Shown here in pieces: positions 1 through 9,610 of a DNA stretch of 64,000 bases (position 1 is its first letter; every line of letters starts with the position of its first letter). This DNA comes from Bog-473 sp963756025 (lineage in GTDB: Bacteria > Actinomycetota > Acidimicrobiia > Acidimicrobiales > RAAP-2), in contig CAVWMF010000003.1 in NCBI GenBank assembly GCA_963756025.1, positions 4,822 to 68,821 of the forward strand, read 5' to 3'. The notes beneath the pieces were generated by a model. The model did not search any database and was not told the origin of the DNA. It worked only from the letters and a program-made list of their open reading frames with translations. A program made the position numbers and the translations under genes.

Positions 1-1
1 C

Positions 2-679
2 GTGCACACCCAGCCGAGGTCCCGGGGGATGTCGATCGCCGTCGTGGGCACCCTCTTCGCCGCCATCGCCGGCGGGATCCTCACGACGAGCGCGTTCTCG
101 CCCCGCTACGCCGCCGTGGTCTTCCTGCCGCTCCTGCTCCTGGTGGCGCTGGGTACGACGACCTTTCTCAGCACGAGGGTGCGTCTCGCCATCGTGGCCA
201 TCGCCGTGGTGGCGGGGTTCATCGGCTCCGTGCAGAACATCACGACGCTGCGCACGCAAGCCCCCAAGGTGGCCGCCGTCATCGATGCCCACGCCAAGCC
301 GGGCGACATCATCGCCATGTGCCCCGACCAACTCGGACCGGCCACCTATCGGGCGGTGGCGCACCCGGGCACCTACAAGATGGTGACCTTCCCCCGGGGG
401 ACCGGTCCCCAGTTCGTGGACTGGGTCAATTACGCCGATGTCGTGAAGGCGACCAGTGCGAAGGCGTTCGCCGACAAGCTGGTGGCGGAGGCGGGGAGCC
501 ACCACCGGATCTGGCTGGTGTGGCAGCCCGGCTATCAGACCTTCGGCGTCAAATGTGAGCAGCTGGCGGCGACGCTGCTGGCCCAGCCCGGCCTGGGCGG
601 GCACAACTGGGTCGCTCCAAACGGTGCCAAGTACTACGAGCCGATGACGCTCACCGAATACGCCCCGCAGCCCGGCTGA
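2..679 (+). CDS. C-terminal part of a GT-C membrane glycosyltransferase (partial)
   Basis: Only the carboxy-terminal part of this gene is in the window; the true start lies upstream, so the GTG at 2 is not taken as real. Three hydrophobic segments (about residues 10-32, 37-56 and 60-78) are followed by a soluble domain of about 145 residues containing CPDQLGPAT near residue 108. This layout fits the end of an ArnT/PMT-like (GT39/GT83-type) lipid-linked sugar transferase, whose last helices are followed by an extracytoplasmic domain. The stop overlaps the next start (TGATG), so it is translationally coupled to a mannosyltransferase-like gene. The family call rests on layout and context, not on catalytic residues, which would be in the missing part. 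Confidence 0.6.
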   Translation: MHTQPRSRGMSIAVVGTLFAAIAGGILTTSAFSPRYAAVVFLPLLLLVALGTTTFLSTRVRLAIVAIAVVAGFIGSVQNITTLRTQAPKVAAVIDAHAKPGDIIAMCPDQLGPATYRAVAHPGTYKMVTFPRGTGPQFVDWVNYADVVKATSAKAFADKLVAEAGSHHRIWLVWQPGYQTFGVKCEQLAATLLAQPGLGGHNWVAPNGAKYYEPMTLTEYAPQPG

Positions 680-1842
680 TGGACGCCCGGCCCGGTCTGG
701 TCCGCCGGCTGGTCGAGCCCGCACGCGAGGCGCTCCTGCCGTTCGTGCTGGCCCGGGTGGTGGTGTTGGGGGTCCTCGCCCTGGCCCATTTCATCGTCGA
801 TCGCACGGACCCGGCCCACGTGGGCGTGGCGGCCCGGGTGCACGAGGGGCTCCTCGGCTGGGACGCGGGCTTCTACGAGACCATCGCCCGGGTGGGCTAT
901 GGCGCCCTGGGGACGCAGTCCATCCGTTTCTTTCCCGCCGTCCCCGCCCTGACCCATGCCGTGGCATGGCTGCCGGGGGTGGGGGACGGGGCGGCGCTGC
1001 TGGTGGTCTCCAACGTGGCGGCGTACGTGGCCACGATCCTGCTGTACATCCTGGTGCGGCGCGAGACGCGCGATGCCATGGTGGCGCGCCGGGCCATCTG
1101 GTTCCTCAGCCTGGCCCCCACCGCCTATGTACTCGTCATGGGCTACGCCGAGTCGACCCTGTTGTGTTTCGCCATCGGCACGTTCCTGGCCCTCCGGCCC
1201 GCACCCGACCCTGATCCGGCCGCCAGCACGGCGCCGCATTTCGTGCTGGCCGGCGTGCTGGCGCTCCTGGCCGCGCTCAGCCGGCCCATCGGCGTGCTGT
1301 TGGCCCTCGCCGTGGCGGTCGAATTGGTCCGCTGGTGGAGCCGGTTGCGCCGCGGGCGGCGCGTGGCCGGCCTGGGCGCCACCGCGGCGCCGCTGATAGG
1401 ACTGGCGGGCTTCGGCCTCTGGTCGCAGCACGAGGTCGGCGACTTCTGGGCCCCTCTCAGTGTGCAGTTACAGTCCTCGCACCACGGGGCCCTGGCGGAC
1501 CCCCTGGTGACCGCCTACCACGACGTGCGCGGGCTCTGGCACGGGCATGTGGGCACGGCACTCCACGTGCCGTGGGTCGTGCTCGCCCTGTTCCTGTTCG
1601 TGGTGTGCTGGCGCAAGCTCCCCGCCTCCTACACGGTGTTCTCGGCCGCGGTCCTGGTCGTGGCGGTGGCCGGGTCCAACCTCGATTCGTTCGAGCGCTA
1701 CGCCCTCAGCGCCTTCCCGTTGAGCATGGCGGCCGCCCTGGTCTGTGGCAGGCCCGTCGTCGAGCGGGTCGTGCTCGTGCTGCTCCCCGCCGCGCTGGCG
1801 GCCTATGCGTTGCTGGCGTTCTTGAACATCTCGGTCCCGTGA
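679..1842 (+). CDS. PIG-V-like mannosyltransferase family membrane protein
   Basis: A 387-residue polytopic membrane protein of GT-C type. An early hydrophobic segment is followed by a WDAGFYETIARVGYG motif starting at residue 61 and RFFP at 83-86. This pair is characteristic of the PIG-V / Mannosyl_trans2 family, in which the loop after the first helix carries the catalytic Asp (here D62). About eight further hydrophobic segments follow, as expected for a transferase using polyprenyl-phosphate-linked mannose on the outer face of the membrane. The start overlaps the upstream stop by one base. The family is well recognised; acceptor and donor are inferred from relatives. Context suggests envelope glycan or glycolipid assembly. 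Confidence 0.75.
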   Translation: MDARPGLVRRLVEPAREALLPFVLARVVVLGVLALAHFIVDRTDPAHVGVAARVHEGLLGWDAGFYETIARVGYGALGTQSIRFFPAVPALTHAVAWLPGVGDGAALLVVSNVAAYVATILLYILVRRETRDAMVARRAIWFLSLAPTAYVLVMGYAESTLLCFAIGTFLALRPAPDPDPAASTAPHFVLAGVLALLAALSRPIGVLLALAVAVELVRWWSRLRRGRRVAGLGATAAPLIGLAGFGLWSQHEVGDFWAPLSVQLQSSHHGALADPLVTAYHDVRGLWHGHVGTALHVPWVVLALFLFVVCWRKLPASYTVFSAAVLVVAVAGSNLDSFERYALSAFPLSMAAALVCGRPVVERVVLVLLPAALAAYALLAFLNISVP

Positions 1843-1872
1843 TCATCCTCGGGGCCCATGGCGGGGAGCCGG

Positions 1873-1878
1873 TATCCT
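1873..1878 (+). promoter_or_regulatory. Putative -10 box (TATCCT) of the FAD oxidoreductase gene
   Basis: TATCCT lies in the gap after the mannosyltransferase gene, 52 nt before the next start, and is identical to the -10-like boxes before uvrB and uvrA. Unlike those genes, this one has a 5' leader containing tandem repeats and a Shine-Dalgarno-like GAGAGGA just before the ATG at 1931. It is called by similarity alone; no good -35 was seen. Confidence 0.35.
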
Positions 1879-1879
1879 G

Positions 1880-1910
1880 CTGACGGCCAACTGACGGCCA
1901 ACTGACGGCC
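1880..1910. repeat. 11-bp tandem repeat, about 2.8 copies
   Basis: The unit CTGACGGCCAA occurs at 1880-1890 and 1891-1901, and its first nine bases recur at 1902-1910. It sits in the presumed 5' leader of the FAD oxidoreductase gene. Copies are identical, which suggests recent slippage; a regulatory role is possible but not shown. Confidence 0.8.
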
Positions 1911-1930
1911 GATCGTGACGAGAGGACAGA

Positions 1931-3418
1931 ATGCCTGACGAGGCACCGGTGGTGATTGCGGGCGCAGGGCCGGGGGGACTGACCGCGGCCTACCAGCTGA
2001 CCAAGCGTGGATTGCGGCCGATGGTCCTCGAGGCCGATCCGGTCGTGGGCGGTATCAGCCGCACGGTCGAGCGCGACGGCTGGCGCTTCGACCTCGGCGG
2101 CCATCGTTTCTTCACCAAGGTGCCCGAGGTCGAGGCCCTCTGGCACGAGATCCTGCCCGAGGGCGATTTCCTCCTGCGCCCGCGCATGAGCCGCATCTTC
2201 TACAAGGGCAAGTACTACGACTACCCGCTGAAGGCGATGAACGCCGTGCGCAACCTCGGCGTGTGGGAGTCGACACTCTGCGGCTTCTCCTACATCTGGG
2301 CCCGCATCCGGCCCCCCAAGCACCAGGAGAACTACGAGGACTGGCTCGTGGCCCGCTTCGGCTGGCGCCTCTACCGGACCTTCTTCAAGACGTACACCGA
2401 ACGCGTCTGGGGGGTCGAGGTCTCCGAAATGCCGGCGGACTGGGCGGCCCAGCGCATCAAGAACCTGGACCTGCGCAAGGCGGTCATGAACGCGATCCTG
2501 CCCAAGCGCAACCAGAAGGAGATCACCAGCCTCATCGAGGAGTTCCAGTACCCGAAGTTCGGTCCCGGGATGATGTGGGAGGTCTGCGCAGAGAAGGTGG
2601 AGGCCGCCGGGGGGACGGTCCGGCTGTCGTCGCGGGTCACCCAGATCCACGTGGCCGACGGACGGGCGCAGTCGGTGACCTTCGTACACGGGGACGGGGA
2701 CGAGCCCGAGGTGGAGACGGTGCAGCAGGTGTCGCACGTGATCTCGACCATGCCGATGCGCGAACTGGTGCACACCATCACGCCACCGGCGCCCGATGAG
2801 GTGCTGGCCGCCGCCGACGGGCTGCACTACCGGGACTACCTGACCGTGGCGCTCGTGGTGCCCGAGTCGCGGAGTTTCCCCGACAATTGGATCTACATCC
2901 ATGCGCCCGAGGTCGAGGTGGGGCGGATCCAGAACTACGGCTCGTGGTCGCCCTATCTGGTCAAGGACGGGCGCACCTGTCTCGGGCTCGAGTACTTCGT
3001 GTTCGAGGGGGACCGGCTCTGGGAGATGGCCGATGACGACCTCATCGCCCTGGCGACCAGGGAACTTGCCGCACTCGGCCTCGTGGAGCCCGGTGACGTG
3101 GAGCGGGGGTACGTGGTGCGGGTGCCGAAGGCCTATCCGTATTACGACTTCACGTATCAAGCCAACGTCCAGACCATCCGCAAATATTTGGAGACCGAGG
3201 CGCCCAACGTGCATCCCATCGGCCGCAACGGGATGCACAAGTACAACAATCAGGACCACTCGATGTACACCGCCATGCTCACGGTGGAGAACATGTTCGG
3301 CGCGACCCACGACATCTGGTCCGTCAACGTGGAGGAGGAATACCACGAGGCCGGCTCGACCGGCCGTGACGCGCCGGTACTGCCCTGGGCCCCCCGGTCC
3401 ACCCTGACGACTCCGTAG
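1931..3418 (+). CDS. NAD(P)/FAD-dependent oxidoreductase, amine-oxidase/protoporphyrinogen-oxidase-like
   Basis: A 495-residue flavoprotein. The N-terminus carries the dinucleotide-binding GAGPGG at residues 10-15, followed by GGISR and the GGHRFFTK block that positions the flavin. Near the C-terminus, GMHKYNNQDHSM contributes to the FAD site in proteins of this kind. The family includes protoporphyrinogen-oxidase-like and UDP-galactopyranose-mutase-like enzymes often found beside glycosyltransferases; the substrate here is unknown. No signal peptide is seen, so it is probably cytosolic. GAGAGGA lies five bases before the ATG and supports this start. A sugar-nucleotide or lipid-carrier modification role within the glycan cluster is an inference from position only. 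Confidence 0.75.
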   Translation: MPDEAPVVIAGAGPGGLTAAYQLTKRGLRPMVLEADPVVGGISRTVERDGWRFDLGGHRFFTKVPEVEALWHEILPEGDFLLRPRMSRIFYKGKYYDYPLKAMNAVRNLGVWESTLCGFSYIWARIRPPKHQENYEDWLVARFGWRLYRTFFKTYTERVWGVEVSEMPADWAAQRIKNLDLRKAVMNAILPKRNQKEITSLIEEFQYPKFGPGMMWEVCAEKVEAAGGTVRLSSRVTQIHVADGRAQSVTFVHGDGDEPEVETVQQVSHVISTMPMRELVHTITPPAPDEVLAAADGLHYRDYLTVALVVPESRSFPDNWIYIHAPEVEVGRIQNYGSWSPYLVKDGRTCLGLEYFVFEGDRLWEMADDDLIALATRELAALGLVEPGDVERGYVVRVPKAYPYYDFTYQANVQTIRKYLETEAPNVHPIGRNGMHKYNNQDHSMYTAMLTVENMFGATHDIWSVNVEEEYHEAGSTGRDAPVLPWAPRSTLTTP

Positions 3419-3434
3419 CAGTGCTCGTGCGCAC

Positions 3435-4924
3435 GTGAACGTGAGCGGGAGTGGGAGTGGGGGCGGCGAGGGCCCCGGGCCGGCGCCGAGCACGGTCGAG
3501 GTGCTGGTCGAGGGGATCCCGGCCGCCGTCTCCCTGGCGCCGAGCGGCGGTGGCCTCGCCCTGGGCGGGGAACTCCCGCTCGATGCCAAGGCCCGCCCGG
3601 GCGTCGAATCCCTGCGGGCGGGGCTGCTCCAGGCGGGCCCCCTGGCCGCCGCCGGGGTGCTGGCCAACGGGGCCAACGTCATCGTCACGGTGGCGGTGGC
3701 CCGGATCCTGTCGCCGCACTCCTACGGCGCGCTCAACCAGCTGACGGGCCTCTTCCTCATCCTCTCGATGCCCGGCTCGGCCGTGGTGGTGGCCGTGGTG
3801 CGGCGCGTCACGATGTGGTCCGACAGCGGTTCGGAGCATCTCGTGCGGCGCTGGGCCGGGCGCGTGCATCGCCAGGGCACGCTGGCCGTCGTGGCCTGGG
3901 CCGCCATCGTCTTCGCCACCCGCCACTGGATTGCCGTCCTGCTGGGTCAACACAGCGGGATCGGGATCGCGGCCATCCTCACCGCGGCCGGATTCTTCGT
4001 GCTGCTCTCCCTGGACCGCGGCCTGCTGCAGGCCCGTCGGGGCTACCGCCCGCTCGCCGGCAACCTGTTGGTGGAAGGCGGCACACGCACCGTGTTCGTG
4101 CTGGCCCTCGTCGGCGCGGGGAAGGGGTCCTCGGGCGCGGCGGTGGGGATCCTGCTGGCCGAGATGGTGACGGCGGCCCAGGCGAGATACGTGGCGGTGC
4201 GCGCGCCTGGTCGACGGATCCGCTCGGGACACGGATGGCCGGCTGGATCGCCGCCCTGCGCCCCGACCACGTGCTGGACGGTTCGCGCCCCGAACGGCAA
4301 CGGGTGGTCATGGACCTCCTGGTGGCCTCGCTGTCCCTCTCGATGGTGGCGGTCCTGCAGAACGTCGACGTGCTGGTCGTCGGGCGGGACGATTCCGCCC
4401 ACAGCGGGGCGTACGCCGCCGTCTCGGTGACCAGCAAGGCCATCGTGTTCGGGGCCGTGGTCCTCGGTGGCTACCTCCTGCCCGAGGCGGCCATCCGCTG
4501 GCGCCAGGGCGGCCACGCCCTGCGCCAGCTGGCCGTGGTCCTGGTACTCCTGTCGATCCCCGCCGCGCTCCTGTTGGTCGTGGCCCTCGGCTTCCCCCAT
4601 CTCTTGTTGGTCGAGGTGTTCCACCATTCCTACGCGTCAGCGGCGTCTGCGATGGCCCCGTTGGTGGGAGCGATGATCCTGCTGAGCATCTCGGTGGTCC
4701 TGACCATGTACCTGCTGGCCATCGGCCGCCGATGGGTGGCCGGCGTCCTCACCGCGGGCGGGCTCGCGCTGGCCGTTGCCGTGCACCTGGTCCACGGGAG
4801 GCCGCACGCCACCGCGGTCGTCGACCTGATCGTGCAGGCCGTCGTGCTCGTCGTGATCCTGATCGGCTTCACCGCCATCCACCGGGTGCGCCTCCGTGCG
4901 CTCGCCGATCAGCTGGCGCAATGA
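3435..4924 (+). CDS. Wzx-like polysaccharide flippase (MOP superfamily), split by a frameshift
   Basis: Two reading frames join into one polytopic membrane protein of about 495 residues. The first frame covers the N-terminal half (LAAAGVLANGANVIVTVAVA, with arrays of hydrophobic segments) and the second, from about 4205, covers the rest (SLSMVAVLQNVDVLVVGRDD and five or six more segments). The frame change lies in the GC-dinucleotide run at 4199-4207; removing one GC restores continuity. The pattern fits O-antigen or lipopolysaccharide exporters of the MOP superfamily, which flip lipid-linked glycans across the membrane. The N-terminus begins with a low-complexity SGSGSGGG tail, so the real start may be further in. 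The 3' end overlaps the convergent acyltransferase gene by 16 bp. Confidence 0.7.
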
Positions 4925-7007
4925 AGCAGGTGGTACCAGGTCGGTAGGCCTTGGGGCGCCACCGGCGCCCTGGGCTGGATGGCCTCGGCTGCGGCGTCGG
5001 CGTGCGACTGTCCCAGCGAGACGACCTGGGGCAGGATCCGGGTGCCGACCCACTCGCCCCCGGGGATCGTGACATGCACGCCGTCGGCGCAGCGCACCGG
5101 CACATTGTCGACCGCGCTCTCGAAATGACCGCCGGGCGTCAGCAGCTGGCCGAGATCGATCACCGACGCCACGCCGGCATGGCCCTTGACGGCCTCGGTG
5201 ATCAGGCGGTTGTCGGCCGCCACCCGTGTCGGGTCGTCCTCGGGCCATGGGGAGCCGTCGCCCTCCTCCCCGGTGTCATAGACCGGGGAGGTCAGGAAGA
5301 CGACACGGGCGCCGCGCGAAGAGAGGATGGGGATCGCCTGTGCGAAGCGGGAGGCGGTCCAGCGGTCGAAGGAGGGCATGCCGGCGTACTGCCACGTCCC
5401 GTCGAGATACGTCGTCAGCGTGTCCGTCCGGGCCAGGTAGAGCACCACGTCGGGGTCGTACTGCGCGATCAGCGAGCGGTAGACGTCCAGCAGATGGGCC
5501 GGGTCGCCCACCTTGCAGGGTGCGCCGGGGGGATCCGTGTAGGTCAGCACCTTCACGCTGTCGGCCGAGGCGAGGGAGCAGCCGGGCGTGCCCTGGTTGA
5601 CCACCTGCGCGCCGTAGCGGGGGGCGATCTGCGAGAGCCCGACGCCGAGCGTGCCGGCCATGGAATCGCCGAGGAGCAGTATCCGCACCGGGGGCGCCGC
5701 CCCCGTCGGTGCCAGGGCCTGGATAGGAGGCCGGCGTGGATCGGGATGGAGGGGACCGATGCGACCGACGGTTCGCTCAGGGGAGCGAGGAGCGGGAGGA
5801 GCATCAGGGCGGCGACCGTGGCCGGAACGGCCACCCAGGCCCTCCACCGTGAGAGGACGCCGCGCTGGATCGGCGTTTCGACCAGATGGTAGGAGGCGCT
5901 GGCCACGAGGATGATGACGGCCATCCGGCAGCCGAGCAGAGCGACTCCGTGCAGGTGGGTCCGGGCCGACGTCATGACCAGGAGGACCGGCCAGTACCAG
6001 AGGTACATGCCGTAGGAGATACGGCCCAGGTAGGGCAGCGGGCGGGTGGCGAGGACCCGGCCCACGACATGGTGGGGGATCTGGGTCACGACGGCGATCA
6101 CCGCGGCACCACTGAGGGCGATGACCAGGAAGCCCCCGTGGAACGCGAACGCCGACGACTCGGACACCATGCGGCACATCACGAGCACGCCCGCCGCGCC
6201 GGCGACGCCGATCACCGAGAGCGCGCGCCGCCCGGCCGCCGTGCGGACCGGGCCCCACCACAGGCACACGGCCGCCAGGGCGCAGCCGACCAGGAGTCCC
6301 TGGGCCCGGGTGTCGCTGCCGTAGTAGGCCCGGCTGACCGAGGCCGCGCCGATCGGGGTCAGGGCGGCCATGAGGAGGGCGGAGGCGATGGCGCCGACGG
6401 CGGCGATCACGGCCACGGTGACCAGGCCGTCGCCGAGGTCGGCGCGGGGGCGACGGCGGCCCACCGCCCAGAAGATGGCCAACAGGACGAGCGGCCACAC
6501 CAGGTAGAACTGCTCCTCGATGGCGAGCGTCCAGGTGTGCTGGAGGGGCGAGGGGTTCGACACCGTCGCGAAGTAATCCGTGTGGGCGGCGATGAAGTGC
6601 CAGTTCGCCACATACCCCAGCGTCGCCAGGGTGTCGCCGAAGAGGCCGGGGGAGCCCAGCGCCTGGGGGAAGAGGGCGGCCGCCGCACCGACGACGGCGA
6701 GCATGAGGAAGAGCGCCGGCAGCAGCCGCCGGGCCCGGCGGCCCCAGAACGCCCTGAGGGCGATCCCCCCGCTGCGCTGCCACTCGGCCAGCAGGAGCGA
6801 CGTGATCAGGTAGCCGGACAGGATGAAGAAGAGGTCGACGCCGAAGTACCCGCCGATCGCCCACGACGGCGAGGCGTGGAAGAGGATCACGGCGGTGACG
6901 GCGAGCGCCCGGATGCCGTCGAGGGGGGCGAAGCGGCTGCGGGATCCGGGCGCGGGCGCGGGCGCGGGCGCGTCAGGGTCCGGGCCCGTACCGGCAACGT
7001 TCAGCAC
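4909..7007 (-). CDS. OafA-type acyltransferase with C-terminal SGNH domain, split by a frameshift
   Basis: The N-terminal part is an acyltransferase-3 membrane domain: LDGIRALAV, FGVDLFFILSGYLITSLL and TWTLAIEEQFYLVWP are typical of the OafA/YrhL group that acylates surface sugars. The C-terminal part, in another frame, is a periplasmic SGNH hydrolase-like domain with LLLGDSMAG carrying the nucleophile Ser and a terminal CADGVHVT carrying the Asp-x-x-His pair. The frame changes near 5715-5735, in the linker between domains. The GTG at 7007 is preferred because a G-rich Shine-Dalgarno-like run precedes it and longer forms overlap the divergent gene. A linker of alternating Ala-Pro follows the start. 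It is paralogous to the gene at 11143-13197. Role: O-acylation of an exported glycan. Confidence 0.8.
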
Positions 7008-7116
7008 CTTCCCCCTTCCCCGTACAACCGTTACCTCCGCCGCTGGATGCCGCCGCACCCAGGCCGATGAGTATCCCATAGCTCGGTCCAACCCCGGATG
7101 GCGCGCCCTCACCGCG

Positions 7117-7122
7117 TAGTCT
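7117..7122 (+). promoter_or_regulatory. -10 box TAGTCT of a leaderless gene
   Basis: TAGTCT ends 8 nt before the ATG at 7131, and no Shine-Dalgarno sequence precedes that ATG. This spacing places the transcription start at or next to the start codon, the actinobacterial leaderless pattern. It supports 7131 over the in-frame ATG at 7098. Confidence 0.5.
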
Positions 7123-7130
7123 GCTCAACC

Positions 7131-8480
7131 ATGATCGGGGGGGAGCGCAGGGCCGATCGTCGTCCTCGCCGCCCGTGGTGGCCCTGGCTCGGGCTCTGGA
7201 CCGGCGTCGGGCTCGCCATCCGGGTGGCCTCGCTCTTCGGTCCGGGCCGCACCCACCGCGCGCCCGGCGGCGACGCCTACTACTTCCACAACGCGGCGAA
7301 CCTCCTGGTGGAGGGCAAGGGCTTCATCAACCCTTTCACCTACCTCACGACGCACCCGCACCAGGTCGTCCAGACGGCGCTGTGGCCACCGCTCTTCGTG
7401 CTCGTGCTCGCCATCCCCTCGGTGATCGGGTTGAAGACCTTCTTGGTGCACCGGGTCTGGTGTTGCATCATCGGTGCGGCGGGCATCGCCGTGTGCGGCT
7501 ACGCCGGGCGTGAGATCGGCGGGCGACGGGTGGGGCTCGTCGCCGCCTTCATCGTCGCCGTCTATCCCAACATCTGGATGAGCGACGAGCTCGCGCTCTC
7601 CGAAGCCCTGGCTCCGGCTCTCGTCGGCGCCGTCCTCCTCCTGGCATATCGCTTCTGGAAGGACCCGGGCCTCAGGCGGGGGATCTGGCTCGGCGTGTCG
7701 CTCGGCGTGGCCATGTTGGGTCGGGACGAGCTCGCCCTCCTCGTCATCTTCCTCTTCGTCCCTCTCGTCCTCCTGGCCAAGGTCCTCAGTTGGAAGCGAC
7801 GTTTCGCCGTCCTCGGCGTCGGGCTGCTCGCCGCCGGAGCGGTGGTCGCGCCCTGGGTCGGTTACAACCTGAGCCGATTCCAGGACCCGGTCCTCATCAG
7901 CAACGGCCTCGGGGTGACCCTGGACTCGGCCAACTGCGATGCCGTGTACAGCGGCGCCTACGAGGGGTACTGGTCACTCCTGTGCGCGCGCACCGCCGGT
8001 GACCGGGCCATCAACCCGCACGTCGACGAGTCGGTCCAGGAGTCAGAGGCCCAGGCCTACGCGGTGCGCTACATCAAGCACCACGAAGGTCGGCTCTTCC
8101 CGGTGGAGTCGGCCCGCATCGGGCGGGCGTTCGGTTTCTTCCATCCGCTGCAGCAGATCAAGCTGGACTCGACGGTGGAGACGAGGCCGTATCACTGGGC
8201 GCTGGTCGGGCTGGGGATGTACTACGCCCTCCTCGGGCTCTCGATCGCGGGGGTGGTCATCCTGCGACGCCGTCGCGTCCCGGTCTTCCCGTTGCTCGCC
8301 GTCGGGCTCGATGTGATCGTCTCCGTCCTGCTTGCCTTCGGCAACACCCGCTACCGCAGCACGTTCGAAGTCGCCCTCTCGCTGCTCGCCGCGGTGACGA
8401 TCGATGCGCTCTGGACCCGGCTCGGGACGAGGTCGGCGCCGGCGGGGGCGGCAGCAACAACGGTGGTCCCGCCGCGCTGA
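7131..8480 (+). CDS. ArnT/PMT-like GT-C membrane glycosyltransferase
   Basis: A membrane protein of about 449 residues with ten or more hydrophobic segments. The first periplasmic loop has GGDAYYFHNAANLL, where the Asp corresponds to the catalytic acidic residue of GT-C enzymes, and further on there are AVYPNIWMSDELALSE and LGRDELALL. It is a close paralogue of the protein at 9607-11004: blocks such as RPYHWALVGLGMYY and SFGFFHPLQQI/AFGFFHPLQQI are shared. Both probably transfer a sugar from a polyprenyl-phosphate donor to a lipid or glycan on the outer membrane face. The pair flanks the GT2-DUF2304 genes, which could make and flip such a donor. Donor and acceptor cannot be read from sequence. 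Confidence 0.7.
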   Translation: MIGGERRADRRPRRPWWPWLGLWTGVGLAIRVASLFGPGRTHRAPGGDAYYFHNAANLLVEGKGFINPFTYLTTHPHQVVQTALWPPLFVLVLAIPSVIGLKTFLVHRVWCCIIGAAGIAVCGYAGREIGGRRVGLVAAFIVAVYPNIWMSDELALSEALAPALVGAVLLLAYRFWKDPGLRRGIWLGVSLGVAMLGRDELALLVIFLFVPLVLLAKVLSWKRRFAVLGVGLLAAGAVVAPWVGYNLSRFQDPVLISNGLGVTLDSANCDAVYSGAYEGYWSLLCARTAGDRAINPHVDESVQESEAQAYAVRYIKHHEGRLFPVESARIGRAFGFFHPLQQIKLDSTVETRPYHWALVGLGMYYALLGLSIAGVVILRRRRVPVFPLLAVGLDVIVSVLLAFGNTRYRSTFEVALSLLAAVTIDALWTRLGTRSAPAGAAATTVVPPR

Positions 8481-8489
8481 GAGCGACAG

Positions 8490-8855
8490 CTAGTTCCCGG
8501 TCCCGGTCCCCTCGAGCGTGCGGTCGTCGAGGTCCTTGCGCAGGATCGCCACCTCTTCGGCCAGGGTCCGGGTGTGGTCCTCGAGACGGCCGATCTCCCA
8601 GCTGAGCCGGACGCAGACGGTGAGGAGGAATAACACCGCGATCACCGCCAGCAGGTCGGGCGGGTTCTTGACGCCGACGTGATGGGCGATGGAGTTGAAC
8701 AGGCCGGGAAAGACGGCGAAGACCGCGATGACTGCGGCCACCGCCAGCCAGGTGACCACATACTTCTCCTGGAGGTGCCGGCGCCGGGAGAGCTCGATGA
8801 TGACGCTGAGTGTGATGAGTGCGCTCGCCAGAGCGATGATGTGGACCCCGGTCAC
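8490..8855 (-). CDS. DUF2304 domain membrane protein
   Basis: A 121-residue protein with three hydrophobic segments (about residues 3-20, 32-50 and 65-85) and a charged, coiled-coil-like tail (LEDHTRTLAEEVAILRKDLD). This layout is typical of DUF2304 proteins, small membrane partners found next to GT2 glycosyltransferases. The GTG start overlaps the stop of the GT2 gene by four bases (GTGA). It is the last gene of a three-gene coupled operon transcribed leftward from 11004. The C-terminus ends in a short GTGTG simple repeat. By association it may help translocate or anchor the lipid-linked sugar made by the GT2 enzyme; that role is inferred. Confidence 0.75.
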   Translation of the reverse strand: MTGVHIIALASALITLSVIIELSRRRHLQEKYVVTWLAVAAVIAVFAVFPGLFNSIAHHVGVKNPPDLLAVIAVLFLLTVCVRLSWEIGRLEDHTRTLAEEVAILRKDLDDRTLEGTGTGN

Positions 8856-9610
8856 AATGCCTCCGTTGTTGGTGGTTTGGTCGAGTAGGAGCGCCGGCGG
8901 AAGACCGAGAGGGCCAGGAAGACGACGACGCGCAGCAGGTACAGGGCGGCCCGCGACGGGGGTTGGCTGGGTGATCCGGCCAGCCGGGGCCGCATCGTGA
9001 CCGGGACCTGGTGGATCCGGCCGCCGGCCTCGGCCACGATCACCAGGGATTCGATCGTGTCCGACAGGTAATCGGCCGGATAGCTCACCGCGAAGAGCTC
9101 GATGGCAGCCCGGTTGTGGGCCCGGAATCCCGACGTCACGTCCGTGAGATGGGTCTTGGTGACCCGCGAAAGATGCCGGGCCAAGATCCGCATCGCCGCT
9201 CGTCGGGCCCGGGGGACGGCGATGTCCTCCGTGCCGGCGAAGCGGGCGCCGATGACGACCTGGGGGCCGGGCTCGTCGTCGAGCTCGGCCAGGAGGAGGC
9301 CGATGTCGCGCGCATCGTGCTGACCGTCGGCGTCGACCTGGAGAAGGATGTCGAAACCGTGCGCCTTCGCCACTCTGAAGCCGACCCGCATGGCACCTCC
9401 GACACCGAGGGTGAAGGGATTGGTCACCACCTGGGCGCCGGCCTCGAGTGCCTGTTCGCCGGTGTGATCGACCGAGCCGTCGTCGACCACGAGGATGGTG
9501 CAGTCGGGAATGGCCGCCTGGACCTCCTTCACCACCAGCGCCACGGTGCCCTCCTCGTTGAGGGCGGGGAGCACGACGAGGATGCGGGGCTTGTCCGGCT
9601 CGGGACTCAT
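8852..9610 (-). CDS. GT2 family glycosyltransferase (DPM/DPG synthase-like)
   Basis: A 252-residue cytoplasmic GT-A glycosyltransferase. VVLPALNEEGTV begins near residue 11, VVDDGS follows near 40, and VDADGQHD carries the DxD metal-binding motif near 98. The size and the absence of a membrane domain match enzymes that charge polyprenyl phosphate with a sugar from a nucleotide donor. The ATG at 9610 overlaps the upstream glycosyltransferase stop (ATGA) and the stop overlaps the DUF2304 start, so all three genes are translationally coupled. The natural reading is that this enzyme makes the lipid-phosphate sugar used by the neighbouring GT-C transferases. The sugar itself is unknown. Confidence 0.85.
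   Translation of the reverse strand: MSPEPDKPRILVVLPALNEEGTVALVVKEVQAAIPDCTILVVDDGSVDHTGEQALEAGAQVVTNPFTLGVGGAMRVGFRVAKAHGFDILLQVDADGQHDARDIGLLLAELDDEPGPQVVIGARFAGTEDIAVPRARRAAMRILARHLSRVTKTHLTDVTSGFRAHNRAAIELFAVSYPADYLSDTIESLVIVAEAGGRIHQVPVTMRPRLAGSPSQPPSRAALYLLRVVVFLALSVFRRRSYSTKPPTTEAL

Noticed and set aside
1706..3688. Long minus-strand open frame opposite the FAD oxidoreductase gene
   Set aside because: Antisense GC artefact spanning parts of three plus-strand genes; no recognisable motif.
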